This document shows positions 39,466-48,328 of a stretch of DNA of 64,000 bases, in pieces; position 1 is the stretch's first letter, and every line of letters begins with the position of its first letter. The notes below the pieces were generated by a model that was not told the origin of the DNA, made no database searches, and saw only the letters and a list, made by a program, of their open reading frames with translations. This DNA comes from Kosakonia sacchari (GTDB taxonomy: Bacteria > Pseudomonadota > Gammaproteobacteria > Enterobacterales > Enterobacteriaceae). The translations under genes were made by a program, and so were the position numbers. The stretch covers positions 23,872-87,871 of the forward strand of contig FOAY01000019.1 of NCBI GenBank assembly GCA_900109485.1, written 5' to 3'.

Positions 39466-39918
39466 TCAGGGGACGATGGCAAGCGCGTTGGCCGTAATGA
39501 CATACTCATCGGCAGCGGCTTGCTGGTTTCCGTCGATGACAATCTGAAAGCTGGCTCGTGTCGCGGAGGTGGTGCGGACGATGCCGCCTCGATCCTTGCT
39601 CTCACCTGACCAGCCTTCACCTGCCAGCCGGATCCGCAGTTGATGCGCAGAATTACGCTTTCCCGTCAGTACATAGCGCCCCGGCGCCGGGGCGCTTTTC
39701 TGCGCGTTCAACCAGACCAGATACCCTGAATGCGCTGCCTGAAAAAACATCCGGCCGCGGCCGATAACCGTGCCATCACGCAATGTTGTCTCCTGGGGCG
39801 GACGTATGTTCAGCGTAACTTCGGGTACGGCTTCCGTTGCCTGCGCTACGGGCAAACAGAGCGCGGCTGCTATCAGTAATGGAAGTGCAATTTTCTTTTT
39901 CATTTCAGAGACCTTCAT
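39466..39918 (-). CDS. AfaD-like minor/tip fimbrial subunit
   Basis: 150 aa from the ATG that overlaps the usher stop (ATGA); an ATG at 39903 with a better AAGG ribosome-binding site would give 145 aa starting MKKKIALPLL. A signal peptide ends AQA. The mature protein resembles AfaD/DraD invasin subunits: LRDGTVIGRGRMFF, HSGYLVWLNA, RYVLTGKRNSAHQLRIRLAGEGWS and IDGNQQAAADEYV follow AfaD in order. AfaD has a cysteine pair at the positions occupied here by Phe and Ala, so the disulfide is lost. It is expected at the fimbrial tip or surface; adhesion is inferred. Confidence 0.78.
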   Translation of the reverse strand: MKVSEMKKKIALPLLIAAALCLPVAQATEAVPEVTLNIRPPQETTLRDGTVIGRGRMFFQAAHSGYLVWLNAQKSAPAPGRYVLTGKRNSAHQLRIRLAGEGWSGESKDRGGIVRTTSATRASFQIVIDGNQQAAADEYVITANALAIVP

Positions 39919-42497
39919 GCTGAACGGCACATTGCGCTAAGGGCATAGATACCCGCAGAGCTTTTTTCTGCTGGCAGACGGTAGTCCGCTATGCACGAGC
40001 GTTCATTGCCCAGCGAGACCAGAAGTCTTCCCGTTTGTGGTAGCCCGCTCATGTACACTTCTCCGCCATCACCCGTAATACCTGCTCCGGTATTGGTCTC
40101 ATTGCCCGCAAGCGTGACCAGCGCGCCAAAGGGCACCAGACGGTTATTCGCCTGTGTCAGCGTGATAACGGCTCGGGCACCTGTCCGGGTTGAGAATTTC
40201 GCCGCGATGACTGCCCCTGCCGTGGGGACTATCCGGGTGTCCGTTTGCGGGACTTCAACATCAGCGGGTAGAGTATTGGGATCGAGCGTCACTAAATTCG
40301 CCTGATAGGGCATCACGTAGTCCAGCGTGGTGTATCCGCGAAAATCGGTTTTCACACCGGGGATATCGCCTGCCGATACGCCTGCTGCGCCCGGCGCTTC
40401 CACCAGCGCCACGGTTTCTCCCAGCGGCTGGCCCAGCGTGATCCCATGGCGATGAATCACTACGCCGCCAGCCACGCCCGCATTCATCTGTCGGGAAGAT
40501 GGGCTGTAGCGATAGCCGCCTTTCAATTCACCATAAGCGCCGCGCCAGGTCAGATTAATCAGACTGCTGTTTCGGTCAGTAGCCGGGTTGCCTGGCGCCA
40601 TCCGTTCACGTACATCCCAACTCAGACGGCGATCAAAACTGTCGCCATTCAGTCCCATTTCATGCTGCGTACCGCGTATGTCCCCGTTTACCATCTGATA
40701 ACTGGCCCGCGCGTGGTTTCCCATCCAGCGATCCAGAGGCAGGCTAATCCAGAAACTTATTTCCCGATCCGTTTTACGCCCGCCTGGCTGGGCGCCGCTG
40801 TGGTAAACCGGCTCCTGGCGTTGCGTCCAGTTCAGCGACCATGTGGCGTCATGGAAACTTGCGGCCCAGGAGACCATCAACTCATCCCGCGTCCCGTGTT
40901 GTTGCCAGTAACTCTCCCTGGCCCCCGTCAGGCTCACTGAACCCCACTGTCCCAGGGACTGGCTGAGCGTCAGGCTGGAGCGCGTTTTGCGGCGCAAATT
41001 GTTCTGATTCAGGTATCCGCCAGCGTCATGCGCCTGATCACTGTCCAGCACCGCCGACAATCCGTGAAATCCCGACGACGCGTAGCGGTTGCTGGAAAGT
41101 GTGAATCCGGTATTTGTCGCTTCAATGCTTTTGCTGTAGCGCACGCGCCAGGCGCTGCCTTGTGCATGCTCTTTTCTGCGCGGCTTTCTCTGTTCCTGAA
41201 TGCCATCCAGCGAAATAGCGCCCAACTTATTGAGTGATACCCCCAGTCCCAGTGACGCTGCGCTGTAATGGGCTGCGTTCTGTAAACCTCCGTAAGCCGT
41301 TATGCCCCATGGCAACCCATACATCAGGGATGCCTGAGCGACATAACTATCGCTGACCGCGCCATTTGACGGGCGGTAGCGACCGCTCATCAGGTTGTAT
41401 TTGAAATAACCTTCACGAAGCGCGATAGCTGGCGTGGTAGAGGGCACAATAAAACTTTGCTGACGGCCATCGTTTTCAAAAATCGTCACCTGTAAGTCGC
41501 CGCCGTCACCGGCGGAGGGAAGATCTGTCAACGCAAAAGGCCCCGGCGCAACGGTGGTGCTGTAAATCACATAACCGCTGCGTTTGACTTCAATCCGGGC
41601 CTGTGTCCGCGCGATCCCGCGAATAACAGGGGCGAATTCTCTTTGGTTATAGGGAACCATTGCCTCATCGGAGCCAAGCATCACCCCCCGAAAGGGAATG
41701 CTGTCAAAGATGTCGGCTGGAGTGTAACGATCCCCCAATGCCAGACGGCTTTTCAGGTCATATAATCCGCGTTCAGCATAGGTCCATGCAGTCTGCCATT
41801 TTGCTGGTGATTGGCCCTCTTTCTGCCAGGTTGTCAGGTTCCGCAAACGCCAGGCGCCGAGATTCGCTCCAGGCTCGAGCTGTGCAAACGCGGTGCTATT
41901 CGTTGAGGAACTGCTGCCTGATGACGCCGAACGGGCCGTATTTATGCGGTAATTCATCAGCAGGGCAGGAATGCCGTCATCCCAGAGTTCCCGTGGCGCG
42001 AGACCTGATACCTTTGGGCGCAGTGCTGCCTGCGGGACACTGAGCAACAACTGCTGTCGATAAAACTGGAACGTTTCTGTCGCCTGCGGAATGGCCGTCA
42101 GCGCCGCACATTGCTGCGTCTCGTCATCGGTTGTTTTCTCCGAAGTGCGAGCAGCAAAGAGACCAGGGTACTGTTCTGTTTTCACGCCATACTGTGTCAG
42201 CAGTGCTTCAGTCAGGCAGGTTTTCAGAAAGCGCTTGCCGCTTTTGTCACGCGCCTGGTGAAATACCATCTCCCTGGAATCCACCAGGTCTCCATTTAGC
42301 AAAATGTCTACCGGGTAAATTCCAGGTAGCTGGCTTCCTTCGTTAAAAACCGAAATATCAACGTTTCTTCCCTCTTCGCCACCTAACAGCGCGGGATCAA
42401 ATGACCAGCTTTCTGCCGCCGCATTCGCTGATGAACATATGCAGACAGCTATCCCAACAGAGAATAATGGCAGAATATAATATTGTTTTACTGTCAT
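39915..42497 (-). CDS. Fimbrial outer-membrane usher
   Basis: 860 aa. Signal peptide (MTVKQYYILPLFSVGIAVCICSSANAAA), N-terminal chaperone-binding domain starting WSFDPALLGGEEGRNVDISVFN, a 24-strand pore interrupted by a plug domain, and two C-terminal domains ending with a cysteine pair (ERSCIADYRLP...SAMCRSA). Motifs FNEGSQLPGIYPVDILLNG and PFALTDLPSAGDGGDLQVTIFENDG are typical of ushers. The start follows the chaperone by 228 AT-rich bases with TATTCATATGAATA, so it may have its own promoter. Clade assignment to the Afa/Saf group rests on the neighbouring subunits. Confidence 0.9.
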   Translation of the reverse strand: MTVKQYYILPLFSVGIAVCICSSANAAAESWSFDPALLGGEEGRNVDISVFNEGSQLPGIYPVDILLNGDLVDSREMVFHQARDKSGKRFLKTCLTEALLTQYGVKTEQYPGLFAARTSEKTTDDETQQCAALTAIPQATETFQFYRQQLLLSVPQAALRPKVSGLAPRELWDDGIPALLMNYRINTARSASSGSSSSTNSTAFAQLEPGANLGAWRLRNLTTWQKEGQSPAKWQTAWTYAERGLYDLKSRLALGDRYTPADIFDSIPFRGVMLGSDEAMVPYNQREFAPVIRGIARTQARIEVKRSGYVIYSTTVAPGPFALTDLPSAGDGGDLQVTIFENDGRQQSFIVPSTTPAIALREGYFKYNLMSGRYRPSNGAVSDSYVAQASLMYGLPWGITAYGGLQNAAHYSAASLGLGVSLNKLGAISLDGIQEQRKPRRKEHAQGSAWRVRYSKSIEATNTGFTLSSNRYASSGFHGLSAVLDSDQAHDAGGYLNQNNLRRKTRSSLTLSQSLGQWGSVSLTGARESYWQQHGTRDELMVSWAASFHDATWSLNWTQRQEPVYHSGAQPGGRKTDREISFWISLPLDRWMGNHARASYQMVNGDIRGTQHEMGLNGDSFDRRLSWDVRERMAPGNPATDRNSSLINLTWRGAYGELKGGYRYSPSSRQMNAGVAGGVVIHRHGITLGQPLGETVALVEAPGAAGVSAGDIPGVKTDFRGYTTLDYVMPYQANLVTLDPNTLPADVEVPQTDTRIVPTAGAVIAAKFSTRTGARAVITLTQANNRLVPFGALVTLAGNETNTGAGITGDGGEVYMSGLPQTGRLLVSLGNERSCIADYRLPAEKSSAGIYALSAMCRSA

Positions 42498-42725
42498 ATA
42501 AATGTGAGCTAAACAACGTCGAATATTATTGTTTTATAAACAGTAATGTGGCCCTGAATATGTCTGCTACCCTTCGATAAACGCAAAATCAAAAAGGGTA
42601 AAACGCGCGTCGTTGTCATAGAGCGAGAGTGATACCAATAAATCAGCACCTGCAAGTTAATTGCACATATTCATATGAATAATAAATACGCTTGCTTCTA
42701 CGCTGTGTCGCATTAAATAACATTG
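42498..42725 (-). other. AT-rich spacer between chaperone and usher
   Basis: 228 bases without a plausible gene. Contains the perfect palindrome TATTCATATGAATA near 42668 and AT-rich runs. Long gaps at this point are unusual in fimbrial operons, and an internal promoter or lost gene are both possible. Confidence 0.4.
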
Positions 42726-43472
42726 TTATTCTACGTTGGCTTGCCAGGTCTGACTTTCACCGCCGTAATCGTTCACAATCTTCCATTCAATCCTTTTACT
42801 TTTTGTTGCGGAAGGCAGTGTGAAATCACGCGAAGAGAAAGGCGCAACGTATTTGATATCCTGTACGCTAACGTCATTAATTTTTAGCGCGCTGATATTA
42901 ATGTAAAACGGTGAGTTATTCGCTGCGGTCAACTTATTACCGTGCTGTTGCCATTGCAGACGATTTTCTGCATCGTCAGGATGGCTTTTTAACGTGCCTG
43001 GCCGAATGAGCAGTTTGATGCAGTTATTGATAGTGAGTTGAACGTTCAGTGATACTTTATCGGTCTTCTCTTTTGCCCACTCGTCTCCCGCTTTAGGGGG
43101 GATTCCCTTAACACATAACCACTGTAACGTTTCACGGTCGGCCCGGAAATTACCGCCGGTGCGCACAATACGTAATCGGCTGGACTGCTGCCCATCCAGG
43201 CGCATCAGCGGGGGCGTAACAACAAACGGTGCTTTATTCTTCCTGTTTTCATCCAGCGCCTGAGACTGGATCAGAATGGGGTAATCCTGCGGATTGGTTA
43301 CCGTCAGGGTTGTACCGTTGGAAGCAGGATCATAAATCAAACGAGAGGCACCGAGCCGGACTGAAAACGTTTGGGTCGACGTTGCAGAATGGGAGGATGC
43401 GGCTGAGGCGATGTCAGGCAAAAAACAAACAGATACGGCTAAAAGCGACAATGCTGAAATATTTTTTTTCAC
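42726..43472 (-). CDS. FGL-type periplasmic fimbrial chaperone
   Basis: 248 aa from a GTG at 43472, chosen because an AGGG ribosome-binding site lies seven bases upstream and a clean signal peptide follows (MKKNISALSLLAVSVCFLPDIASA). An ATG at 43574 would bury this signal. Two-domain immunoglobulin-like PapD superfamily protein: LGASRLIYDP at strand A1/B1, PFVVTPPLMRLDGQQSSRLRIVRTG around strands F1-G1, with a long F1-G1 loop. The cysteine pair LQWLC and INNC is the mark of FGL chaperones such as Caf1M, AfaB and SafB. It delivers subunits to the usher by donor-strand complementation. Confidence 0.88.
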   Translation of the reverse strand: MKKNISALSLLAVSVCFLPDIASAASSHSATSTQTFSVRLGASRLIYDPASNGTTLTVTNPQDYPILIQSQALDENRKNKAPFVVTPPLMRLDGQQSSRLRIVRTGGNFRADRETLQWLCVKGIPPKAGDEWAKEKTDKVSLNVQLTINNCIKLLIRPGTLKSHPDDAENRLQWQQHGNKLTAANNSPFYINISALKINDVSVQDIKYVAPFSSRDFTLPSATKSKRIEWKIVNDYGGESQTWQANVE

Positions 43473-44055
43473 GTGACAACCCTGTATGAAAATATAAGTA
43501 AAAACGCTAAATAGTTGCGCAGAAGAAATCTTTTTTACGGATCTTAGCCCGGGCTTTGTTATGTCCAACATCATTTTTGTGGTGCTGGTCTGTGCAGTTA
43601 TTTAGTGCCATCAAAAAAATATGAATCATTCCTTCTGTAATATGCGCTAAGCATAATCTTATTAAAGGCATTTACCTGTAATAAGGTGTATCCAAAGTAT
43701 TGCATGGAAGAGAAGAACAGGTAAACCAGCAAAGTTCAACGCCGGGTCGTCACAAAAAAGCAAAATCATTTTTTTAGTTGGCGTTTTTTTATGCTGAAAT
43801 TTGAAAAGATATTAAAATACATGCTATTAACAGATGCTGTCGTTGAGTCTTTTCTGAGGTGCAATTTCTTATTTCTGACAGGATAATAGAACTTTCTTGA
43901 TCCCATTAAACTTTTTCTAAATGAAAAGCGAAGATTTCATATAAATTAGTTTCCTTCATTCCCTGTTAATACGGCCAGAAATTCAAGAAGTTCTCGTATT
44001 AGCGTTGCATCTTAAATCTCTATTATTGGCCGGGGCGTTTCCCCCGGCACGGATA
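43473..44055. other. AT-rich region upstream of the fimbrial operon
   Basis: About 580 bases with no convincing gene, much richer in A and T than the backbone, presumably holding the operon promoter. It contains an inverted repeat TTTACCTGT (43671-43679) / ACAGGTAAA (43717-43725), and a plus-strand terminator-like hairpin AACGCC/GGCGTT with a T-run at 43738-43790. No PapB/PapI-, AfaA- or recombinase-type regulator gene is present here. Confidence 0.5.
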
Positions 44056-44862
44056 TTATTTTTTAATGTACTGGGCAAACCATGTCAGCATTCGTTGCCA
44101 GCCATCTTTTGCCGACTCTTCGTGATAGCTCGGGCGGTAATCGGCATTAAAGGCATGGCCCGCTTCCGGGTACACCACAATCTCGGCAGTGGCGTTGGCT
44201 GCCCGCAGCGCCTGGCGCATGGTTTCCACGCTTTCGAGCGGAATGCCGGTATCCTGCGCGCCGTATAAACCCAGTACCGGTGCGGTCAGATCGGTCGCGA
44301 CATCTACCGGGTGGCGCGGCGAGTTGAGCGATTTCTCTCCCACCAGCTTACCGTACCAGGCCACCGCGGCTTTCAACTGCGGGTTATGCGCCGCATACAG
44401 CCAGGCGATACGTCCGCCCCAGCAAAAACCGGTGATCAACAACTGATGCGCGTTGCCGCCATTGCGCGCCGCCCAACTGGCGACGTGGTCGAGATCGGCC
44501 AGCACCTGGGCATCCGGCACCTTGCTGACCAGCCCGCTCAGTAGCGTCTGGATATCGGCAAAATCATTCGGATCGCCCTGGCGAAAGTAGAGCTCAGGTG
44601 CAATGGCGAGGTAACCTTCCAGCGCCAGACGGCGGCAGAGATCGCGGATATGTTCATGTACGCCGAAAATTTCCTGCACCACAATGACGATCGGCAACGG
44701 GCCATCGGCATTTCTTGGTCGAGCATGAAACGCAGGCATACTGTCGCCCTGCGTGGGAATGGAGGTTTCGCCTGCGATTAGGGCGTCCTCCGGTGTGTGA
44801 ACGATGGTGGAAGCGTGAGGCGAAGCTGCAGGTGCAAAGCCCGGCTGTTTGTTGGTTGTCAT
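44056..44862 (-). CDS. ysgA: Dienelactone hydrolase family protein YsgA
   Basis: 268 aa starting MTTNKQPGFAPAASP (E. coli 271); a GGAG lies six bases before this ATG, and an ATG four codons upstream is less well placed. Alpha/beta hydrolase of the DLH family with the nucleophile cysteine in GFCWGGR and catalytic GHAFNADY near the C-terminus. VVIVVQEIFGVHEHIRDLCRRLALEGYLAIAPELYFRQGDP is very conserved. Substrate unknown. In E. coli it follows metE; here the fimbrial locus intervenes. Confidence 0.93.
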   Translation of the reverse strand: MTTNKQPGFAPAASPHASTIVHTPEDALIAGETSIPTQGDSMPAFHARPRNADGPLPIVIVVQEIFGVHEHIRDLCRRLALEGYLAIAPELYFRQGDPNDFADIQTLLSGLVSKVPDAQVLADLDHVASWAARNGGNAHQLLITGFCWGGRIAWLYAAHNPQLKAAVAWYGKLVGEKSLNSPRHPVDVATDLTAPVLGLYGAQDTGIPLESVETMRQALRAANATAEIVVYPEAGHAFNADYRPSYHEESAKDGWQRMLTWFAQYIKK

Positions 44863-44982
44863 GGCATTCTCCATACCCTTTTATTAGCGCTTCAATAACT
44901 ATAGACGGAAGGACTGACGCGCGCGCAAATCCCCGTTTCATCGACTACCTATGCTGCTGCGTTGTGAGATACAGCATGTTAA

Positions 44983-44998
44983 TGTGATATGAGTCACT
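44983..44998 (+). promoter_or_regulatory. Distal CRP site of udp
   Basis: TGTGA-TATGAG-TCACT. Its centre is 52 bases upstream of the second CRP site. The spacing equals that of the CRP sites at -93.5 and -41.5 of E. coli udp, between which CytR binds. Confidence 0.75.
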
Positions 44999-45034
44999 AA
45001 TTTATGGAAATGATATGCAAACACTTTCGATGAT

Positions 45035-45084
45035 GGTGACATCAATCACTAAAACAGGCAGACGCCTTCTGTAAAGTGGCTTTT
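45035..45084 (+). promoter_or_regulatory. udp promoter with proximal CRP site
   Basis: CRP site GGTGA-CATCAA-TCACT (45035-45050) and a -10 TAAAGT (45072-45077) place the transcription start near 45084, putting the CRP centre at -41.5 (class II). No -35 is needed in such promoters. CytR repression, relieved by cytidine, is inferred from the E. coli layout. Confidence 0.72.
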
Positions 45085-45122
45085 TGCCTCTCCTGATAAA
45101 ACCAACCACAAAGGAGCCTGTT

Positions 45123-45884
45123 ATGTCCAGGTCTGATGTTTTTCATCTCGGTCTCACCAAAAACGATTTACAAGGGGCTACGCTGGCCATTGTCCCTGGC
45201 GATCCGGAGCGTGTGGAAAAGATCGCCGCGCTGATGGATAAGCCGGTCAAGCTGGCATCTCACCGCGAATTTACCAGCTGGCGCGCCGAACTGGATGGCA
45301 AACCGGTTATTGTGTGCTCCACCGGCATCGGCGGTCCGTCAACCTCTATCGCCGTAGAAGAACTGGCGCAGCTTGGCATCCGCACTTTTCTGCGTGTCGG
45401 CACGACCGGGGCAATTCAGCCGCATATCAATGTTGGCGATGTACTGATTACCACCGCCTCCGTGCGCCTTGATGGCGCCAGCCTGCATTTTGCACCGATG
45501 GAATACCCGGCGGTGGCTGACTTTGCCTGCACCACGGCGCTGGTCGCAGCGGCGGATGCGATTGGCGCAACCAAACACATTGGCGTAACGGCATCTTCCG
45601 ACACCTTTTACCCGGGCCAGGAGCGTTACGACACATTCTCCGGGCGCGTGGTGAAAAGCTTTAAAGGCTCAATGGAAGAGTGGCAATCAATGGGTGTAAT
45701 GAATTATGAAATGGAATCCGCGACGCTGCTGACCATGTGTTCAAGCCAGGGACTGCGCGCCGGGATGGTGGCTGGGGTGATTGTGAATCGTACCCAGCAG
45801 GAGATCCCGAACGCAGAAACGATGAAACAGACCGAAAGCCACGCCGTGAAAATCGTGGTGGAAGCCGCACGTCGCCTGCTGTAA
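45123..45884 (+). CDS. udp: Uridine phosphorylase
   Basis: 253 aa from [19 protein letters not shown], the E. coli length, behind AAAGGAG; a longer frame starting at 45084 would begin at the transcription start itself. Catalyses phosphorolysis of uridine to uracil and ribose-1-phosphate. NP-1 family signature [28 protein letters not shown] and the substrate-binding region [12 protein letters not shown] are present. CRP/CytR-type control upstream. Confidence 0.97.
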   Translation: MSRSDVFHLGLTKNDLQGATLAIVPGDPERVEKIAALMDKPVKLASHREFTSWRAELDGKPVIVCSTGIGGPSTSIAVEELAQLGIRTFLRVGTTGAIQPHINVGDVLITTASVRLDGASLHFAPMEYPAVADFACTTALVAAADAIGATKHIGVTASSDTFYPGQERYDTFSGRVVKSFKGSMEEWQSMGVMNYEMESATLLTMCSSQGLRAGMVAGVIVNRTQQEIPNAETMKQTESHAVKIVVEAARRLL

Positions 45885-45899
45885 TTCCTCTCTGCCGGT

Positions 45900-45925
45900 G
45901 CCCGGTAATGTTGCGTTTACCGGGC
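45900..45925. repeat. REP-like hairpin after udp
   Basis: GCCCGGTAA and TTACCGGGC, a perfect 9-base stem with an eight-base loop, 15 bases after the udp stop. No T-run; resembles a single REP unit and may protect the udp mRNA. Confidence 0.6.
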
Positions 45926-46034
45926 CTGACAAATCCCTTTCCGTTTCTGCGTAGCGCCTCGCAGGAAAAGCCCTTTCCAACTGGACGTTTATACAGCACA
46001 ATTCCCGCTTGTACGAATAAGGTCTGGAGGAGGC

Positions 46035-47495
46035 GTGGTGGACACTTCAATCATCGTCATGGCAGCGCTGGCGCTGGCGGGATTACTGGTCGGCTGGCTG
46101 GCTGCAAGCTGGCGCGGGGCGCAGCAGCAGGCGGAATTGCTTGCCGAGCAACGCGATGTGTTTAGTGAACTGAGCGCCGCCCGCCAGCAGTTGGTTCAGA
46201 GCGAGCACTGGCGTGAAGAGTGCGAACTGCTCAATAACGAACTGCGCAGCCTGCAACATATCAACAGCTCGCTGGAAGCCGATCTTCGTGAAGTCACCAC
46301 CCGCCTGGAATCCACCCAGTTGCATGCGGAAGAGAAGCTACGCCAGATGCACAGCAGCGAGCAGCGTCTCAGCGAACAATTTGAAAACCTTGCGAACCGC
46401 ATTTTTGAGCAGAGCAACCGGCGGGTGGATGAACAGAACCGCCAGAGCCTGAACGGCCTGCTAACGCCGCTGCGCGAGCAGCTCGACGGTTTTCGCCGCC
46501 AGGTGCAGGAGAGCTTTGGCCAGGAAGCGCGCGAACGCCATACGCTGGCGCATGAAATCCGCAATCTGCAACAGTTGAACGCCCAGATGGCGCAGGAGGC
46601 CATCAACCTGACGCGCGCATTGAAAGGTGATAATAAAACGCAGGGCAACTGGGGCGAAGTGGTGCTGACCCGCGTGCTGGAAGCGTCCGGTCTGCGCGAA
46701 GGGTACGAGTATGAAACCCAGGTTAGCCTGGAAAACGACAGCCGCGCGCGTATGCAACCGGATGTGATCGTACGCTTACCGCAGGGCAAGGATGTGGTGA
46801 TTGATGCCAAAATGACGCTGGTGGCCTACGAGCGCTACTTCAACGCCGAGGATGAATTTACCCGCGAAGGCGCATTGCAGGAGCATATCGCCTCGGTACG
46901 TAATCATATTCGCCTGCTGGGGCGCAAAGATTATCAGCAGCTTCCCGGCCTGCGCAGCCTCGACTACGTCCTGATGTTTATTCCGGTGGAACCCGCGTTC
47001 CTGATCGCCCTCGACAGGCAGCCCGAACTGATAACGGAAGCGCTGAAGAATAACATTATGCTGGTCAGCCCGACCACGCTGCTGGTGGCGCTGCGCACCA
47101 TCGCCAACCTTTGGCGCTATGAGCATCAAAGCCGCAACGCACAGCAGATTGCAGAAAGGGCGAGTCGGCTGTATGACAAAATGCGCCTGTTCGTTGATGA
47201 CATGTCGTCCATCGGCCAGAGCCTGGATAAAGCGCAGGATAACTACCGCCAGGCGATGAAAAAACTCACCGCCGGGCGCGGCAACGTGCTGGCGCAGGCG
47301 GAGGCATTTCGCGGTCTTGGCGTTGAGATCAAGCGTGAGATTAATCCAGAATTAACGGCGGAAGCGCAGGCGCAGGATGAAGAGTTTCGCCTGCGAGCAG
47401 GGCAGGAAGCGGTAAACGAATATAATGAAGACAATCAGTTAGACGATGCAACGCAGGATGAGGAACCTGGCGCGAAGGCGTCATCGGGCGGTTGA
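46035..47495 (+). CDS. rmuC: DNA recombination protein RmuC
   Basis: 486 aa (E. coli 475), starting at GTG after GGAGGAGGC; a second GTG is the next codon. An N-terminal membrane helix (about 6-24) leads to a long coiled coil (about 28-180) and a PD-(D/E)XK-like nuclease domain with QGNWGEVVLTRVLEASGLREGYEYETQ and DVVIDAKM. Reported to suppress inversions at short inverted repeats. The C-terminal tail is acidic and longer than in E. coli. Confidence 0.95.
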   Translation: MVDTSIIVMAALALAGLLVGWLAASWRGAQQQAELLAEQRDVFSELSAARQQLVQSEHWREECELLNNELRSLQHINSSLEADLREVTTRLESTQLHAEEKLRQMHSSEQRLSEQFENLANRIFEQSNRRVDEQNRQSLNGLLTPLREQLDGFRRQVQESFGQEARERHTLAHEIRNLQQLNAQMAQEAINLTRALKGDNKTQGNWGEVVLTRVLEASGLREGYEYETQVSLENDSRARMQPDVIVRLPQGKDVVIDAKMTLVAYERYFNAEDEFTREGALQEHIASVRNHIRLLGRKDYQQLPGLRSLDYVLMFIPVEPAFLIALDRQPELITEALKNNIMLVSPTTLLVALRTIANLWRYEHQSRNAQQIAERASRLYDKMRLFVDDMSSIGQSLDKAQDNYRQAMKKLTAGRGNVLAQAEAFRGLGVEIKREINPELTAEAQAQDEEFRLRAGQEAVNEYNEDNQLDDATQDEEPGAKASSGG

Positions 47496-47561
47496 ATCGT
47501 AGGGCAATTGCGTCCAATCTGATACACTTCACAAACAAATTCTTAAATAGCAGGCACTAAG

Positions 47562-48317
47562 ATGGCGGAAGATTCAAAAGAGACAACACACTTTGGTTTT
47601 CAGACCGTCGCCAAAGAAAACAAAGCCGACATGGTGGCGCATGTTTTCCATTCGGTCGCGTCGAAATATGATGTTATGAACGATTTGATGTCGATGGGCA
47701 TTCACCGTTTATGGAAGCGTTTTACCATTGATTGCAGCGGCGTACGCCGTGGGCAGAAAGTTCTCGATCTGGCCGGCGGCACTGGCGATTTGACCGCTAA
47801 ATTCTCGCGTCTGGTAGGTGAAACCGGGCAGGTTGTGCTGGCTGATATCAATGACTCAATGCTGAAAATGGGGCGCGAAAAGCTGCGCAACATCGGCATT
47901 ATCGGTAACGTCGAGTATGTACAGGCAAACGCAGAAGCGCTGCCGTTCCCGGATAATACCTTCGACTGCATTACCATCTCTTTCGGCTTGCGCAACGTAA
48001 CGGAAAAAGAGCAAGCGCTGCGTTCCATGTTTCGCGTGTTGAAACCGGGCGGGCGTCTTCTGGTGCTGGAGTTTTCCAAACCGATTATTGAGCCGCTGAG
48101 CAAAGTGTACGACGCGTACTCTTTCCATATTCTGCCGCGCATTGGCCAACTGGTGGCAAGCGATGCCGACAGCTACCGCTATCTGGCGGAGTCTATCCGT
48201 ATGCACCCCGATCAGGAAACCCTGAAAGCGATGATGCAGGACGCGGGTTTTGAAAACGTTGACTACTACAATCTGACCGCCGGTATTGTTGCTCTGCACC
48301 GTGGCTACAAATTCTGA
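47562..48317 (+). CDS. ubiE: Ubiquinone/menaquinone C-methyltransferase
   Basis: 251 aa, as in E. coli. SAM-dependent methyltransferase acting on both demethylmenaquinone and the 2-polyprenyl-6-methoxy-benzoquinol intermediate. Motif [33 protein letters not shown], and the family signature [35 protein letters not shown] are present. First gene of ubiE-ubiJ-ubiB. Confidence 0.97.
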   Translation: MAEDSKETTHFGFQTVAKENKADMVAHVFHSVASKYDVMNDLMSMGIHRLWKRFTIDCSGVRRGQKVLDLAGGTGDLTAKFSRLVGETGQVVLADINDSMLKMGREKLRNIGIIGNVEYVQANAEALPFPDNTFDCITISFGLRNVTEKEQALRSMFRVLKPGGRLLVLEFSKPIIEPLSKVYDAYSFHILPRIGQLVASDADSYRYLAESIRMHPDQETLKAMMQDAGFENVDYYNLTAGIVALHRGYKF

Positions 48318-48328
48318 CAGGAGTGCGC

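Noticed and set aside
41372..41382. GGCGGTAGCGA, similar to an RfaH ops element
   Set aside because: It lies inside the usher coding region on the non-transcribed orientation, far from any operon start; a chance match.
38141..43574. Fimbrial locus as part of a transposon or phage
   Set aside because: No transposase, integrase, terminal inverted repeats or target duplication could be seen at the edges; only acquisition of unknown route can be inferred.
43473..43574. Longer start for the fimbrial chaperone
   Set aside because: The extra 34 residues precede a good signal peptide and a well-spaced ribosome-binding site at the GTG, so export would be impaired.
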